A stretch of 54,090 nucleotides of DNA from Planctomycetota bacterium (GCA_013152475.1 JAADGH010000034.1:1-54090); one strand, 5' to 3'. Positions 1-7,623 are shown, counted from the stretch's first letter. A program made the numbers and translations. Notes: a model not told the origin generated them from the sequence alone.

Positions 1-89
1 CAGGCGTACGGTATACTCCTCAAGGACAAGGAGCGTTTGGGTATGGAAGGGTTATTTTCATCTTAAATAGTATACCGTCACCGATTTCC
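1..89 (-). repeat. Partial REP/MITE-like element, copy A, cut by the window edge
   Basis: The reverse complement of these bases aligns along its whole length with positions 53603-53692, with about nine differences and one single-base gap by eye. It ends in the same GGGGACNGTATA-type arm, here with GGTGACGG. The window starts inside the element, so the second arm is missing. The full copy at the other end of the window lies in the opposite orientation. Arms of this sequence type are, from memory, the kind mobilised by REP-associated tyrosine transposases (RAYT, IS200-like). No such transposase is in the window. Confidence 0.6.
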
Positions 90-124
90 CCGCCCTTGGG
101 CCCTGTGGCTCATACGCTTACGAT

Positions 125-2302
125 ATGAGACAGATGACGAACCGAAATATAGTTGCTTCTCCTGCTTTGCCCCTTATTGCGGTGCTATCCGCAGTTGTGG
201 CATGGCTATTGTCTCCCGTTGCGGTTGCGCAGGAGGCGACCGTCATCCCACTAGCGAACCGAGGCCGGAAGGGCCTTCAAGCCAAGACCATCGGTGAGAT
301 GCTCAAGTTGCCTGAGGGCGAAATCGACGTTGGCCGGGGCGCATTGCTGATTGGCAGGGAATTCGATCCGTCGGTGGATGTTGACAGGTATCTCAACGCT
401 ATTGACGGAATGGCGCGAGACCTCAAATCAAGACTTGGCGACAACACCGCGCCAGATCATGCTACAAAAGTCATCAATGAATACATCTTCAAAGAGAAAA
501 AGTTTTCTTGGGAATGGGGGGGGGGCAGCTCGCTTTTCCTTCATGGTCTCATTGACCGGAAAAGGGGCTCTGATCGGGCCCTGTTGGCTCTGTACATCGG
601 CCTCGGGGAAAGAATGGCTTTTGATTTCTTTCCCGTGCAAATCGCCGGTGCTGTGTTTGTGGGGTACGAGGAGGGCAAGCGGCGAACTTTGCTGAACCTG
701 CAGAAGGAGGGCAAGGCGCGTCTTACGGCGGGGACATCCGACCATAAACTCGTGGCCAAGCGTACGCTTGTCTATCCGTTCAGTACCGGGAAACTGACAA
801 AACGGCAGTTCCTGGGCATATTGTGCTGTACTCTGGGCTATGCCCTCGAAACACAAGGTAAGGCAGCGAGGGGCATCAAAGCGTACGGGATGGCGGCGGA
901 AGCAAACCCGGGCACTCCGTTGTTTTGGCACGAACTGGGCAAGGCGTGTCTGCGCCACGGATATTACGAAAAATCGGTTGAAGCGCTGAGGCGTGCGTTG
1001 GATCTTCGCCCGGAGACTGGCGTGGTGTGGGTGCGCCTGGGCTGGGCCTACGAAGGTCTGCAGAAGCCTGGGAAGGCTGTCACTGCGTTCAGGAGGGCGC
1101 TAACAACAAATGAAAGGGATGCCGCTGCATGGCAGGGACTTGGGAGAGCATACGCCAATCAGCACAAACTTGAAGACGCGATTAAGGCGTTTCGACGAGC
1201 TGTTGAGATCGACCCATCGTGCGCCGACAGTTGGTGGCACATTGGGCGCATCTATGCTGGCCTCGGGAAACCCGGAGAGGCAGTGAGAGCATATGAATCT
1301 GCGGTAAGGCACAACCCCAATCTGGCGGGGGCGTGGATAGATATGGCTTTGGCATATAAGACACAGGGAAAACAAGAGAAAGCGTTAATGACGGCCAGAA
1401 CCGCTCTGGACCTGAACCCGAAAGAAGCGGCGCTTTGGGAGGGTTTCGGCGATATTGAGCTTGCGCAGGGCCGATTTGATGACGCGGCGAAAGCATTTCA
1501 GAAGGCGGCGGAACTTGAACCAAAATCGGCCCTGGCATGGTATGGCCTTGGCCGTGTTCAGGCCGCACAGGGGAATTTCTCGGAGGCGGTTGACGCCTAC
1601 AGGAAAGCGTTGGACATCGCTCCGGACAACTATGCGGCGTGGAGGGCCCTTGGCATGGCCCATTTGGAGCAGAATGATTTGAACAAGGCAGTCCCGGCAT
1701 TGGAGAGATCTCTGGCCGATGGGAATTCCCCGGATATTGGTGAGACACTCGCCATTCTGGGGGTCATCTACCAGAAACAAGACAGACTGGCAGAAGCGGA
1801 GAAGGTGTTCAAGAAGTCCCTCGAGGCCCGTCCTGATCATGCAAAGACCTGGGGCGGCCTGGGAACGGTGTTTCACCAGCAGGAAAAGCTCCACGACGCG
1901 ATCCGGTGCTACAAGAAGGCACTCGCGATCGAGCCTAAGCTTGCAATGGCTTGGGAAAACCTCGGGGTTGCTTATGGCGATCAAGGCAAACTGGATAAAG
2001 CAGAGGAGGCGATCAGGAAAAGCATCGCCATCAGCCCTGGTGTTGCCAGTGCCTGGGGCAACCTTGGGTCCACCTACAAGGAGCTCGGCCAATGGGACAA
2101 GGCAATCGAAGCGTACGGAAAGGCCGTGTCTCTGGCCCCGAAAGATGCGGATGCATGGGCTGCCCTGATCGGAGCGCACATTGCCAAGGGTGACTATGCC
2201 CAAGCGTGGAAATGCGTGAGTGAATGTAGGAAGCTGGGCGTAGAAATGCCCCCCGAACTCTTGGAAGAGCTCCGCGCCAAGATGCCGGAGCCGAAGAAAT
2301 AG
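125..2302 (+). CDS. Exported TPR-repeat protein with transglutaminase-like (SirB1-type) N-terminal region
   Basis: The 725-residue protein has a hydrophobic N-terminus (about residues 16-35, ending AVAQEA) that looks like a signal peptide. Residues about 105-190 resemble the Transglut_core2/SirB1 fold (a short helix, an FLHGLIDRKRG-type segment, then LLALYIGLGERM). The usual catalytic Cys position is not Cys here, so peptidase-type activity is doubtful. From about residue 235 to 700 I count roughly 13 TPR units with the W-x-x-L-G / A-x-x-A-F-x-x-A-x-x-x-x-P pattern. The likely role is a protein-protein scaffold outside the cytoplasm. A run of ten G at 516-525 lies inside the reading frame (WGGGSS); slippage there would truncate the product. 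It stands alone, with no obvious operon partner. Confidence 0.8.
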   Translation: MRQMTNRNIVASPALPLIAVLSAVVAWLLSPVAVAQEATVIPLANRGRKGLQAKTIGEMLKLPEGEIDVGRGALLIGREFDPSVDVDRYLNAIDGMARDLKSRLGDNTAPDHATKVINEYIFKEKKFSWEWGGGSSLFLHGLIDRKRGSDRALLALYIGLGERMAFDFFPVQIAGAVFVGYEEGKRRTLLNLQKEGKARLTAGTSDHKLVAKRTLVYPFSTGKLTKRQFLGILCCTLGYALETQGKAARGIKAYGMAAEANPGTPLFWHELGKACLRHGYYEKSVEALRRALDLRPETGVVWVRLGWAYEGLQKPGKAVTAFRRALTTNERDAAAWQGLGRAYANQHKLEDAIKAFRRAVEIDPSCADSWWHIGRIYAGLGKPGEAVRAYESAVRHNPNLAGAWIDMALAYKTQGKQEKALMTARTALDLNPKEAALWEGFGDIELAQGRFDDAAKAFQKAAELEPKSALAWYGLGRVQAAQGNFSEAVDAYRKALDIAPDNYAAWRALGMAHLEQNDLNKAVPALERSLADGNSPDIGETLAILGVIYQKQDRLAEAEKVFKKSLEARPDHAKTWGGLGTVFHQQEKLHDAIRCYKKALAIEPKLAMAWENLGVAYGDQGKLDKAEEAIRKSIAISPGVASAWGNLGSTYKELGQWDKAIEAYGKAVSLAPKDADAWAALIGAHIAKGDYAQAWKCVSECRKLGVEMPPELLEELRAKMPEPKK

Positions 2303-2662
2303 TCTGCGGCCATTCCACTCCTTCCATCCCTTTCGCATTCGCGTGAATACATCAGTGGCACAACTTCTGCTACCACGCGGACGTCCCGGGGACGGGCTGT
2401 GCTCTTGACACATCCGACGACGACCAAGCCAGCGCAAAGCGATTTAGTTCAATAATGACATCTTGGGCCAACGGGTGCCAAGGGGATACCCCACTTTCGC
2501 CAAATTCACAGTTTTTCTCGAATGGACGTGGAAACTGTCTTTTAAAAAGCATCGTCAACGCAGATATTCTGAGGCAGGACCTTACCGAAACTCAAGCGTC
2601 CGGCGGTCACGAACTGCATGGATACAGAATGGTGCTGACGAAAGAGTGGGTTGCTTAATTAT

Positions 2663-2729
2663 AGCGAAAAACGCGTCATAATACAGTGAGGGAAATTTAG
2701 CTTTTTCTGGCTCTGCTCAGAGAACCCGC
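2663..2729 (+). repeat. Structured direct repeat, unit 1
   Basis: The unit holds the core GCGTCATAATACAGTGAGGG (2673-2692), nearly identical to the core of unit 2 lying 124 bp downstream. The core is framed by an inverted repeat: AGCGAAAAA at 2663-2671 pairs with TTTTTC(TG)GCT at 2702-2712. The sequence after the stem (CTGCTCAGAGAACC) is also shared with unit 2. The arms differ between units yet still pair, which suggests the structure is kept. It could be a promoter/operator repeat, a structured RNA or a replication or transfer site. Confidence 0.55.
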
Positions 2730-2785
2730 CTATTCGATCCCCGCCATTTCTCACCAACCATGCGACGTTTGGGATAGCTTAAAAA

Positions 2786-2850
2786 AAGCGGAAAATGCGT
2801 CATAATATAGTGAGGGACGTTTAGCTCTTTCCGCTTCTGCAGAGAACCGG
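2786..2850 (+). repeat. Structured direct repeat, unit 2
   Basis: The core GCGTCATAATATAGTGAGGG (2797-2816) differs from unit 1 by one base. Its arms, AAGCGGAAA (2786-2794) and TTTCCGCTT (2828-2836), are exactly complementary and differ in sequence from the arms of unit 1. The unit ends about 70 bp before the HTH gene. TATA-like bases inside the core (CATAATATAG) would also allow a promoter reading. Confidence 0.55.
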
Positions 2851-2918
2851 CTCAACGGTCGGCCCAGTTCCCTTGTCGCTAATTCCACCATCACGCCTTT
2901 CTTCTCTTCCTGTCCGCT

Positions 2919-3326
2919 GTGCGCCGCAACAAGAGAGTCACCGCGAGCACCTTGGCGTTCTATGGCGCAAAGATGACACTCAGCGGCCGATGGATCGGGT
3001 CTCGTCAATCGAAATACGAGGTTCTTGCCGCACGAACGGGGGAAATTTCTCCGCCGCTGTCGCTTAGCGAGAACGACCTGTCCGACCTGCTTGAGGATCG
3101 CAAGAACGGCTGGTCGCTGGCGGATCGTATAGCCTTCGAGATCGACTGGGGCGATTTTATCTCACTGCAATCGCAGAGAGACCAGAAAATCGCGGGTCTG
3201 CTCGCCAAGGGGTATCGCCGGTCCGAAGCGGCGCACGCCGTCGGCCTCCGTCGGCCGGCCGTAACGCAGCGGATGAATCGACTCAGGGATCACTGGGCGG
3301 AATTCCAAGAGGATGCATTGCACTGA
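2919..3326 (+). CDS. Sigma-70 region-4-like helix-turn-helix protein (mobile-element regulator)
   Basis: The 135-residue product has a C-terminal helix-turn-helix, residues about 85-130 (RDQKIAGLLAKGYRRSEAAH, then a recognition helix around RRPAVTQRMNRL), of the sigma-70 region-4 type. The central part (FEIDWGDFISLQ) matches the general layout of sigma-like proteins I recall from planctomycete-type mobile elements. The start used is GTG at 2919, the first after an in-frame stop. No clear ribosome site precedes it, so the N-terminus may be truncated or misplaced. Two hairpin repeats lie upstream, and two small genes and a recombinase lie downstream, suggesting a regulator of this element. Confidence 0.6.
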   Translation: MRRNKRVTASTLAFYGAKMTLSGRWIGSRQSKYEVLAARTGEISPPLSLSENDLSDLLEDRKNGWSLADRIAFEIDWGDFISLQSQRDQKIAGLLAKGYRRSEAAHAVGLRRPAVTQRMNRLRDHWAEFQEDALH

Positions 3327-3440
3327 TGTCCCAGGACAAGAAAGTCCACGGGGGAACAAAACCATAGGGACAAGGCGAAGCGGAACGGTCAGACGGGGCG
3401 GTTGGCCATGAGGCAACAAACAACCAAGTAGGAGCAAGAG

Positions 3441-3716
3441 ATGTCGAAGATGACGATCACTGTCAACGAGACCATGAGTCGACAAACCGGGCGCGGCGGC
3501 GAGGACGTGACTGCTCGTGTCGAGGCTGAAGTCAATGAATCCGTCGCGGGGAACTGTGACGCTATTCGAGACAAAATCCGCGACATGTTCGCCGCGGCGC
3601 GCCACGTGTTGAGTTCAGGCACCGGCAGCAACAAGAACTGCACATGGCAGCACGACCAAAAAGTTGCCTGTCAGACGAAAGCCTTGGGGCATGATGCCCG
3701 CGACAACGCGGAATAG
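3441..3716 (+). CDS. Small hypothetical protein of the mobile block
   Basis: I do not recognise this 91-residue protein. The start is supported by an upstream AGGAGCAAGAG ribosome site. The sequence opens with a probable beta strand (MTITVNETMS), continues with a charged stretch (EDVTARVEAEVNES) and an amphipathic helix (about residues 41-57), and ends in a low-complexity polar tail. There is no signal peptide or membrane segment. It lies between the HTH gene and another very small gene, all on the plus strand, so it probably belongs to the same transcription unit. Just after its stop, another AGGAGG is followed by a short Cys-rich frame (CRGCGPHC at about 3752-3775) that lacks a normal start codon. 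Confidence 0.5.
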   Translation: MSKMTITVNETMSRQTGRGGEDVTARVEAEVNESVAGNCDAIRDKIRDMFAAARHVLSSGTGSNKNCTWQHDQKVACQTKALGHDARDNAE

Positions 3717-3837
3717 GAGGGTCTTTCGACGCTGACAGCAGCGCGCTGATCAGAGATTGCCGGGGCTGTGGTCCGCACTGCCCCGGCAGGCCTCGTTAGC
3801 GCTTACACCCGTTGTCCGGGTTAGGAGAGCATTCCCA

Positions 3838-4014
3838 TGACAAAACACTCACGATCGCGAACAGATCGAAAGTCTTGTGAATACCATGATAGCGATGGCC
3901 AATCAGATGCCACCTCGGGGAAACCGGCGCTCAACGAAGCGCAGATGAGATTCGCTCGCCTATTGGGCAAGCTACTTTACGAGCGATGGATCGGGGTACA
4001 AGGAAAGGAATAGC
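3838..4014 (+). CDS. Very small hypothetical protein (58 aa)
   Basis: An ATG at 3838 is preceded by TTAGGAGAGCATTCCC, a good ribosome site, and opens a 58-codon frame ending at TAG 4014. The first half is polar and Ser-rich. The second half is a probable amphipathic helix (LNEAQMRFARLLGKLLYERW). Short proteins ending in a helix of this type are familiar to me from planctomycete mobile regions, but I know no function. It is the third gene of the plus-strand run starting at 2919. Confidence 0.5.
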
Positions 4015-4104
4015 CATCCTCGGATGGGGGGGCACACGTTTTCTGGTTTTCCGAGAAGGATGCCCACTGTAAAGTGCAAAGGCACACAGCGCGGGAATGC
4101 ACAA

Positions 4105-4621
4105 CTACGCAAAGTCGCGCGCAACAGAGGGATCAGCGGCCAGCAGCTTCCGTTTCAATTTCTTCTTGAGAGTAGCGATCTCCGTGCGAATCGACTTGCC
4201 CGGCAGTTTCCCAAGACGCTTTTCGAGCTCCTCGGGGCTCTCTCCCGCCATGAGGCCATCCAGAAGGTCTTGCTTCCTCGAACTAAGTGTTGACCTTACC
4301 TCGGATACCAGATCTCTTGCCTTTTCGGCAAGCTCCGCCTGAAGCGATTCCTCGAGCGGCGTATCGTAAGGGCTCTGAATGGTCTCCTCAAAATCAATGA
4401 CGTTACTCTCACCACCTTTGCTCGTTATTTCGAGAGACGGATACGGTACCTGCTTTGGCCTTTTCTCCCGAGCGCTCTTCGGCGCTGCCCCCCCCCGAAG
4501 GAGGCCCGGTCAAATCGTCCTTGCGCTGCTGAATTGTCTTCTTGTCCACGAAGCAAAGGCCGTAGAGTATCAGGTACTGCGCCAACGCATCTTCATCCTT
4601 ACGATCAGGATCGTCTGAGGA
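4105..4621 (-). pseudogene. Hypothetical gene interrupted by a frameshift at a G9 tract
   Basis: Two minus-strand frames each read like protein and meet at nine consecutive G (plus-strand C, 4488-4496). Upstream of the tract the frame gives an acidic segment, then ALAQYLILYGLCFVDKK and QRKDDLTGPPSG. Downstream, the next frame gives AAPKSAREKRPKQVPYPSLE, an acidic linker and a basic helical C-terminus (KSIRTEIATLKKKLKRKLL) ending at TAG 4105-4107. With eight G the two parts fuse cleanly. No ATG or GTG lies at the 5' end; an in-frame TTG is at 4585, and the open frame runs further up over the antisense of the beta-grasp gene. The cause may be gene decay, a sequencing error, phase variation or transcriptional slippage. 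Function is unknown. Confidence 0.5.
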
Positions 4622-4702
4622 AAGGATGCTTACGGGGCTCTTTTCTTTCGTACTCGAAAAAAACGGAAAGGAAGGAAAAGGACGAGAGTCGAAATCTTCA
4701 GA

Positions 4703-5170
4703 TTGGCAGGGGAACCCATCACAGTGGAAGTTCGAGATGGTGGAACGGTCCGCGACGTGTTCAGCGCAGAAGGATCGGGCAAGGTCATCGGACAGGACGG
4801 CAGTCTGCTCGATGCGGCTGAGGAACACTACGGCGGCATCGACCGCCTCGGTAATCTCCGGGTGAACGGTGCTGCGGCGACGCTGGATACTGTCGTTCAG
4901 CCTGGCGCCACAATCCTCATCATCCCGAAGGTCGAGGGGGGGCCGAAACTGAGCACATCCCTGCGACAGAGGATCGGCAAGGGGCTGTCGATCCTCCCCC
5001 ATTTCCCGGAGGCAAACCGAACTATCGAAAACGAAGGAAACGAATCATGGCAAGAGTCAAGATCAGTGTCAGCCAATTCCAGAGGAAGCCGTCATCGCAC
5101 GGAATTCAGGAAGTCACTGCGAAGTATCTCGCGTATCTTGAAACAGCGGGACGACGTCCAAGCACCTTGA
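4703..5170 (+). CDS. MoaD/ubiquitin-like beta-grasp protein with GG motif
   Basis: From a TTG at 4703 the first 80 residues have a beta-grasp pattern: EPITVEVRDGGTVRDVF, a helix with LLDAAEEHYGG, then NLRVNGAAATLDTVVQPGAT and ILIIPKVEGG. The last two segments closely match the end of MoaD/ThiS-type and bacterial ubiquitin-like proteins, which are activated at a terminal Gly-Gly. The frame does not stop there but runs on to 5170, overlapping the recombinase by 124 bases. The GG is encoded by a G7 run (4936-4942); with six G the protein would end VEGGRN at 4952. In-frame codons continue upstream to about 4652, including a VEIF strand just before the TTG, so the exact start is open. No E1, E2 or JAB partner is nearby. 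Confidence 0.55.
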   Translation: MAGEPITVEVRDGGTVRDVFSAEGSGKVIGQDGSLLDAAEEHYGGIDRLGNLRVNGAAATLDTVVQPGATILIIPKVEGGPKLSTSLRQRIGKGLSILPHFPEANRTIENEGNESWQESRSVSANSRGSRHRTEFRKSLRSISRILKQRDDVQAP

Positions 5171-6030
5171 AGCGATATCGGCCCGAGCTTGACAGGTTCG
5201 AGCGATTTTTTGCCGAGAGAGGGGTGCGCGTCCTTGAGGACGCGACATTGGACATGGTCGATAGTTACGCAACTGAACGCAGATCGAAGAGCGTCGCCGC
5301 CGCAACGCTCTATCACGAAATTACGCTCTTACGGCAACTGGCAAACTTCAGCGCATCCCGTGCCTTGATCAGCCAGAATCCCTTGCGGGGCTACAAGATG
5401 AAAAAGCCGAAGCCGCAGACGCAGCCATGCTTCTCCGAACAGCAGTTGGAACGCATTATCGACACAGCGGCTGAGCCGTTCAACGTCATCTATCTGGTTC
5501 TTGCGTATAGCGGCCTAAGGATCGGTGAGTTGAAATGGTTGCGATGGAAAGATGTAGATTTCGACCGGAATGTGATCATTGTCAGGGAGAAGGAGGGTTG
5601 GCAGCCCAAGACCGGTGAAGGGCGTGAAGTCCCCATGTTGCCACGCGTACGGGAGGCCCTGTCAAGCTTGCCCCGAAAATCCAAGTGGGTCTTCACAGCG
5701 CCGGCGAGCCGACAATATCCGAGAGGGGATCATCAGATCTCGGAGCGGCGGGCACTATCCCGTCTCAAGACGATTCTGAAGCGCCTGGACATACCCGAAG
5801 GCCACCTTCACACGTTCAGGCACTATTTTATCTCGATGTGTGCGACCGGGGGGACGAGTCCGACCACGATAATGGAATGGGTTGGCCATGGCTCTCTGGA
5901 CATGGTCCTTCGCTATTTTCACCTTTCTCACGATGAATCGCAAGAGGCTATGTCTCGGCTCACCCAAGCAATTGAAAACAAACAGGAGAATCGCCGACAA
6001 GGACAAAATGAGGACAATTCGGTTTTGTGA
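5047..6030 (+). CDS. Tyrosine recombinase / phage-type integrase
   Basis: The 327-residue protein has an N-terminal SAM-like DNA-binding domain (about residues 20-110) and a C-terminal catalytic domain with the expected residues: R158 in SGLRIGE, a Lys near 184-188, H255 and R258 in HTFRH, H281 in VGHGS and Y290 in LRYFH. All catalytic residues appear present, so it should be active. The start at 5047 has AAGGAAACGAATC upstream. It reads toward the tRNA-Ser gene 60 bp away, the usual arrangement for elements integrated at a tRNA 3' end. It probably excises and integrates the 2.6-6.1 kb block or a larger element. Confidence 0.9.
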   Translation: MARVKISVSQFQRKPSSHGIQEVTAKYLAYLETAGRRPSTLKRYRPELDRFERFFAERGVRVLEDATLDMVDSYATERRSKSVAAATLYHEITLLRQLANFSASRALISQNPLRGYKMKKPKPQTQPCFSEQQLERIIDTAAEPFNVIYLVLAYSGLRIGELKWLRWKDVDFDRNVIIVREKEGWQPKTGEGREVPMLPRVREALSSLPRKSKWVFTAPASRQYPRGDHQISERRALSRLKTILKRLDIPEGHLHTFRHYFISMCATGGTSPTTIMEWVGHGSLDMVLRYFHLSHDESQEAMSRLTQAIENKQENRRQGQNEDNSVL

Positions 6031-6043
6031 AAAGGAGTGAAAG

Positions 6044-6148
6044 ATGGAAAGCAAAGGCGTCAAAGGAGTTAGGACTGGGGCAAATGGTACTGGCGGAGAG
6101 GCCGGGATTCGAACCCGGGGAGGGGAAGTTTTCCCCTCAACAGGTTAG
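6044..6148 (+). other. Truncated ORF running into the tRNA-Ser gene (possible element junction)
   Basis: A strong ribosome site (AAAAGGAGTGAAAG) precedes ATG at 6044, but the frame runs into the antisense of the tRNA-Ser and stops at 6148 after 34 codons. The first codons (MESKGVKGVRTGANG) lie outside the tRNA and the rest is tRNA antisense. This looks like an element gene cut by integration at the tRNA 3' end. In an excised circle the frame could continue into the left end of the element. This is inference; no second attachment copy was found. Confidence 0.35.
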
Positions 6149-6183
6149 CAACCTGTCGCCTTCAGCCACTCAGCCACCTCTCC
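6091..6183 (-). tRNA. tRNA-Ser (anticodon GCU)
   Basis: The minus strand folds as a class II tRNA: acceptor GGAGAGG pairs with CCTCTCC, the anticodon loop is TTGCTAA (GCU, reading AGC/AGU), the long variable arm is GAGGGG/CCCCTC, the T-arm is GGGTTCGAATCCC, and the 3' CCA is encoded. Its 3' end faces the integrase. Confidence 0.95.
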
Positions 6184-6275
6184 GCTCGCGTGTGACCGGC
6201 CGAATGTCCTGCTACAACTTCTTTAGTATACGCCTTGCAGGCTGCGTTGTCAACTCAAATGTGTCCTAATCGACT

Positions 6276-6376
6276 AATCGGGGACAGTATATTCAATTGA
6301 ACGACCCGCTCCGCCATTCCTCAACTCCCCCGCAGGATCATGCCATGCGAGGAATAAAGTATACTGTCCCCGATTT
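6276..6376. repeat. REP/MITE-like palindromic element, short variant
   Basis: The left arm AATCGGGGACAGTATATTC (6276-6294) and the right arm AAGTATACTGTCCCCGATTT (6357-6376) are near-perfect inverted repeats. Inside them is a second pair (ATTCCTC/GAGGAAT). The arms match those of the copies at 1-89 and 53603-53756, but the centre differs. It sits between the tRNA-Ser and the convergent oxidoreductase gene. Confidence 0.7.
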
Positions 6377-6379
6377 GTA

Positions 6380-7486
6380 TCACCACTCCCTTGAATCCGG
6401 CACGGGCAGCCATGCACCGTCCTGTTGGATCGAGTTCTGGCTGACCAGTTCCGGCAGCGTCATGTCCATGGCCTCGTGAATCCCGATGGGACAGGGCGTC
6501 TTGCCGGTGATGGCATCGCAGAAATCCATGATCTCGAAATAGTCCCCCCCACCGTGCCCGGCCTTCTTGGCCGTTTCGGAGGCGGTGCGCCAGTACTCGG
6601 GCAGGTGTTCTTTCTCCAGTTCGGTCAGGTCGTGCCACTCGGGTTTTTCGGACAGGCAGCGCAGCCATATCTTGTGCCTCTCGCCGAACCCGCGCGACGA
6701 CTCGAAGCAGCCGTCCACGCCCTGCAGGGAGTAGCAATTCATGCCATGGGGCCGATCCGAGATCATGTCTACGCGTATCTTCACGAGACCGCCCTTGGCC
6801 ATCTTGCACAGCATGACACATGAATCTTCATTTTCGTAAATATTCCCGCGCGGGTCCTTGTAGTGGCGCCCGCTGCCGGCGCAACTGACCGACACCACCC
6901 GGTCGCCCGGCATCCACTGGAGGATCGGCCCGAGGCTGTGCGTGCCGTAGGTAATGCCGTTGATGCCCGTCTGCCACTTGCGCCGCCACGTGGTGACCTC
7001 GTTCAGCTCCTTCAACTCGTGCAGGTACTCGCCTTCGGCATAGAACGTCTCGCCGAAGAGCCCCTTGCGGACCAACTCACGAACGATGGCGTTATGCCTC
7101 ATGTAACAGGCGTTCTCGGCCATCATGTAGACGCCGTCCGATTCTTTGCACGCCCGAACGAGCTCCTTACTCTCCTCGATGGACACGGCCGCCGGCACCT
7201 CGCTCAGGACGTGCAGGCCGCGCTTCAGCGCCGCGATGGACATGGGTACGTGAAAGTGCATGGGCGTGGCGACGATGACGGCCTGGATGTCCGACTTCTC
7301 CAGCATCTCGTCATAATCAAGATACTTCTCATCCGCCCCGAGATTTGCCTTTGCCTCGTCAAGCTTTTCGGTGTTCATGTCGCAGACGGCATGGATGTTC
7401 AGCGAGGGATGCGCCTCACATGCCGTCCTGAAGGATTTTCCCCGCCCGCACGCGCCGACGATGCCGATGTTGATTTGTTCCGCCAT
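6380..7486 (-). CDS. Gfo/Idh/MocA-family NAD(P)-dependent oxidoreductase
   Basis: The 368-residue protein has an N-terminal Rossmann domain opening NIGIVGACGRGKSF. The family's EKP signature appears as the variant SEVPAAVS, and the C-terminal alpha/beta substrate domain carries HSLGPILQWM. Members oxidise or epimerise sugars, inositols or related polyols in the cytoplasm with NAD(P); the substrate cannot be told from sequence. The start at 7486 follows AAGGAGTCAACT on the minus strand. It diverges from a second member of the family at 7661, and a third lies at 20708, suggesting sequential steps in glycan catabolism. Confidence 0.85.
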   Translation of the reverse strand: MAEQINIGIVGACGRGKSFRTACEAHPSLNIHAVCDMNTEKLDEAKANLGADEKYLDYDEMLEKSDIQAVIVATPMHFHVPMSIAALKRGLHVLSEVPAAVSIEESKELVRACKESDGVYMMAENACYMRHNAIVRELVRKGLFGETFYAEGEYLHELKELNEVTTWRRKWQTGINGITYGTHSLGPILQWMPGDRVVSVSCAGSGRHYKDPRGNIYENEDSCVMLCKMAKGGLVKIRVDMISDRPHGMNCYSLQGVDGCFESSRGFGERHKIWLRCLSEKPEWHDLTELEKEHLPEYWRTASETAKKAGHGGGDYFEIMDFCDAITGKTPCPIGIHEAMDMTLPELVSQNSIQQDGAWLPVPDSREW

Positions 7487-7593
7487 AGTTGACTCCTTCA
7501 GCCTGGGGTCCAGATTTCTGGCAACAGATTAGCACACAGTCCCGGCGGCATCAAGCCATATGCCAGGCCTGTCCGGAGCGCAGCGGTTTCTGC

Positions 7594-7623
7594 TTGACCC
7601 TTCCCGGACCGCACGGGCATAAT
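7594..7623 (+). promoter_or_regulatory. Sigma-70-type promoter upstream of the 7661 oxidoreductase
   Basis: TTGACC (7594-7599) and CATAAT (7618-7623) are separated by 18 bp, about 40 bp before the ATG at 7661, which has AAGGAGGATTCAC as ribosome site. Confidence 0.4.

Larger units (their letters stand above)
2303..2918. other. Intergenic region with tandem hairpin repeats
   Basis: No convincing gene lies here; the short frames lack ribosome sites and family resemblance. The right half holds two copies of a structured repeat (separate entries) directly upstream of the HTH gene at 2919. The left half, 2303-2650, shows nothing I can assign apart from an isolated TGGCAC-N5-CTGC match at 2356-2370 with no gene following it. 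Confidence 0.5.

Noticed and set aside
2356..2370. TGGCAC-N5-CTGC, a fair -24/-12 match on the plus strand
   Set aside because: No supported gene starts within several hundred bases downstream, and it lies inside a small GTGG/CCAC inverted repeat, so chance is likely.
2730..2760. Possible second attachment site resembling the tRNA-Ser 3' end
   Set aside because: The resemblance (ATTCGATCCCCGCC) is short, interrupted and in the wrong orientation for a direct repeat.
3722..3796. Cys-rich short frame (CRGCGPHC) after an AGGAGG
   Set aside because: There is no usable start codon after the ribosome site; too short to support.
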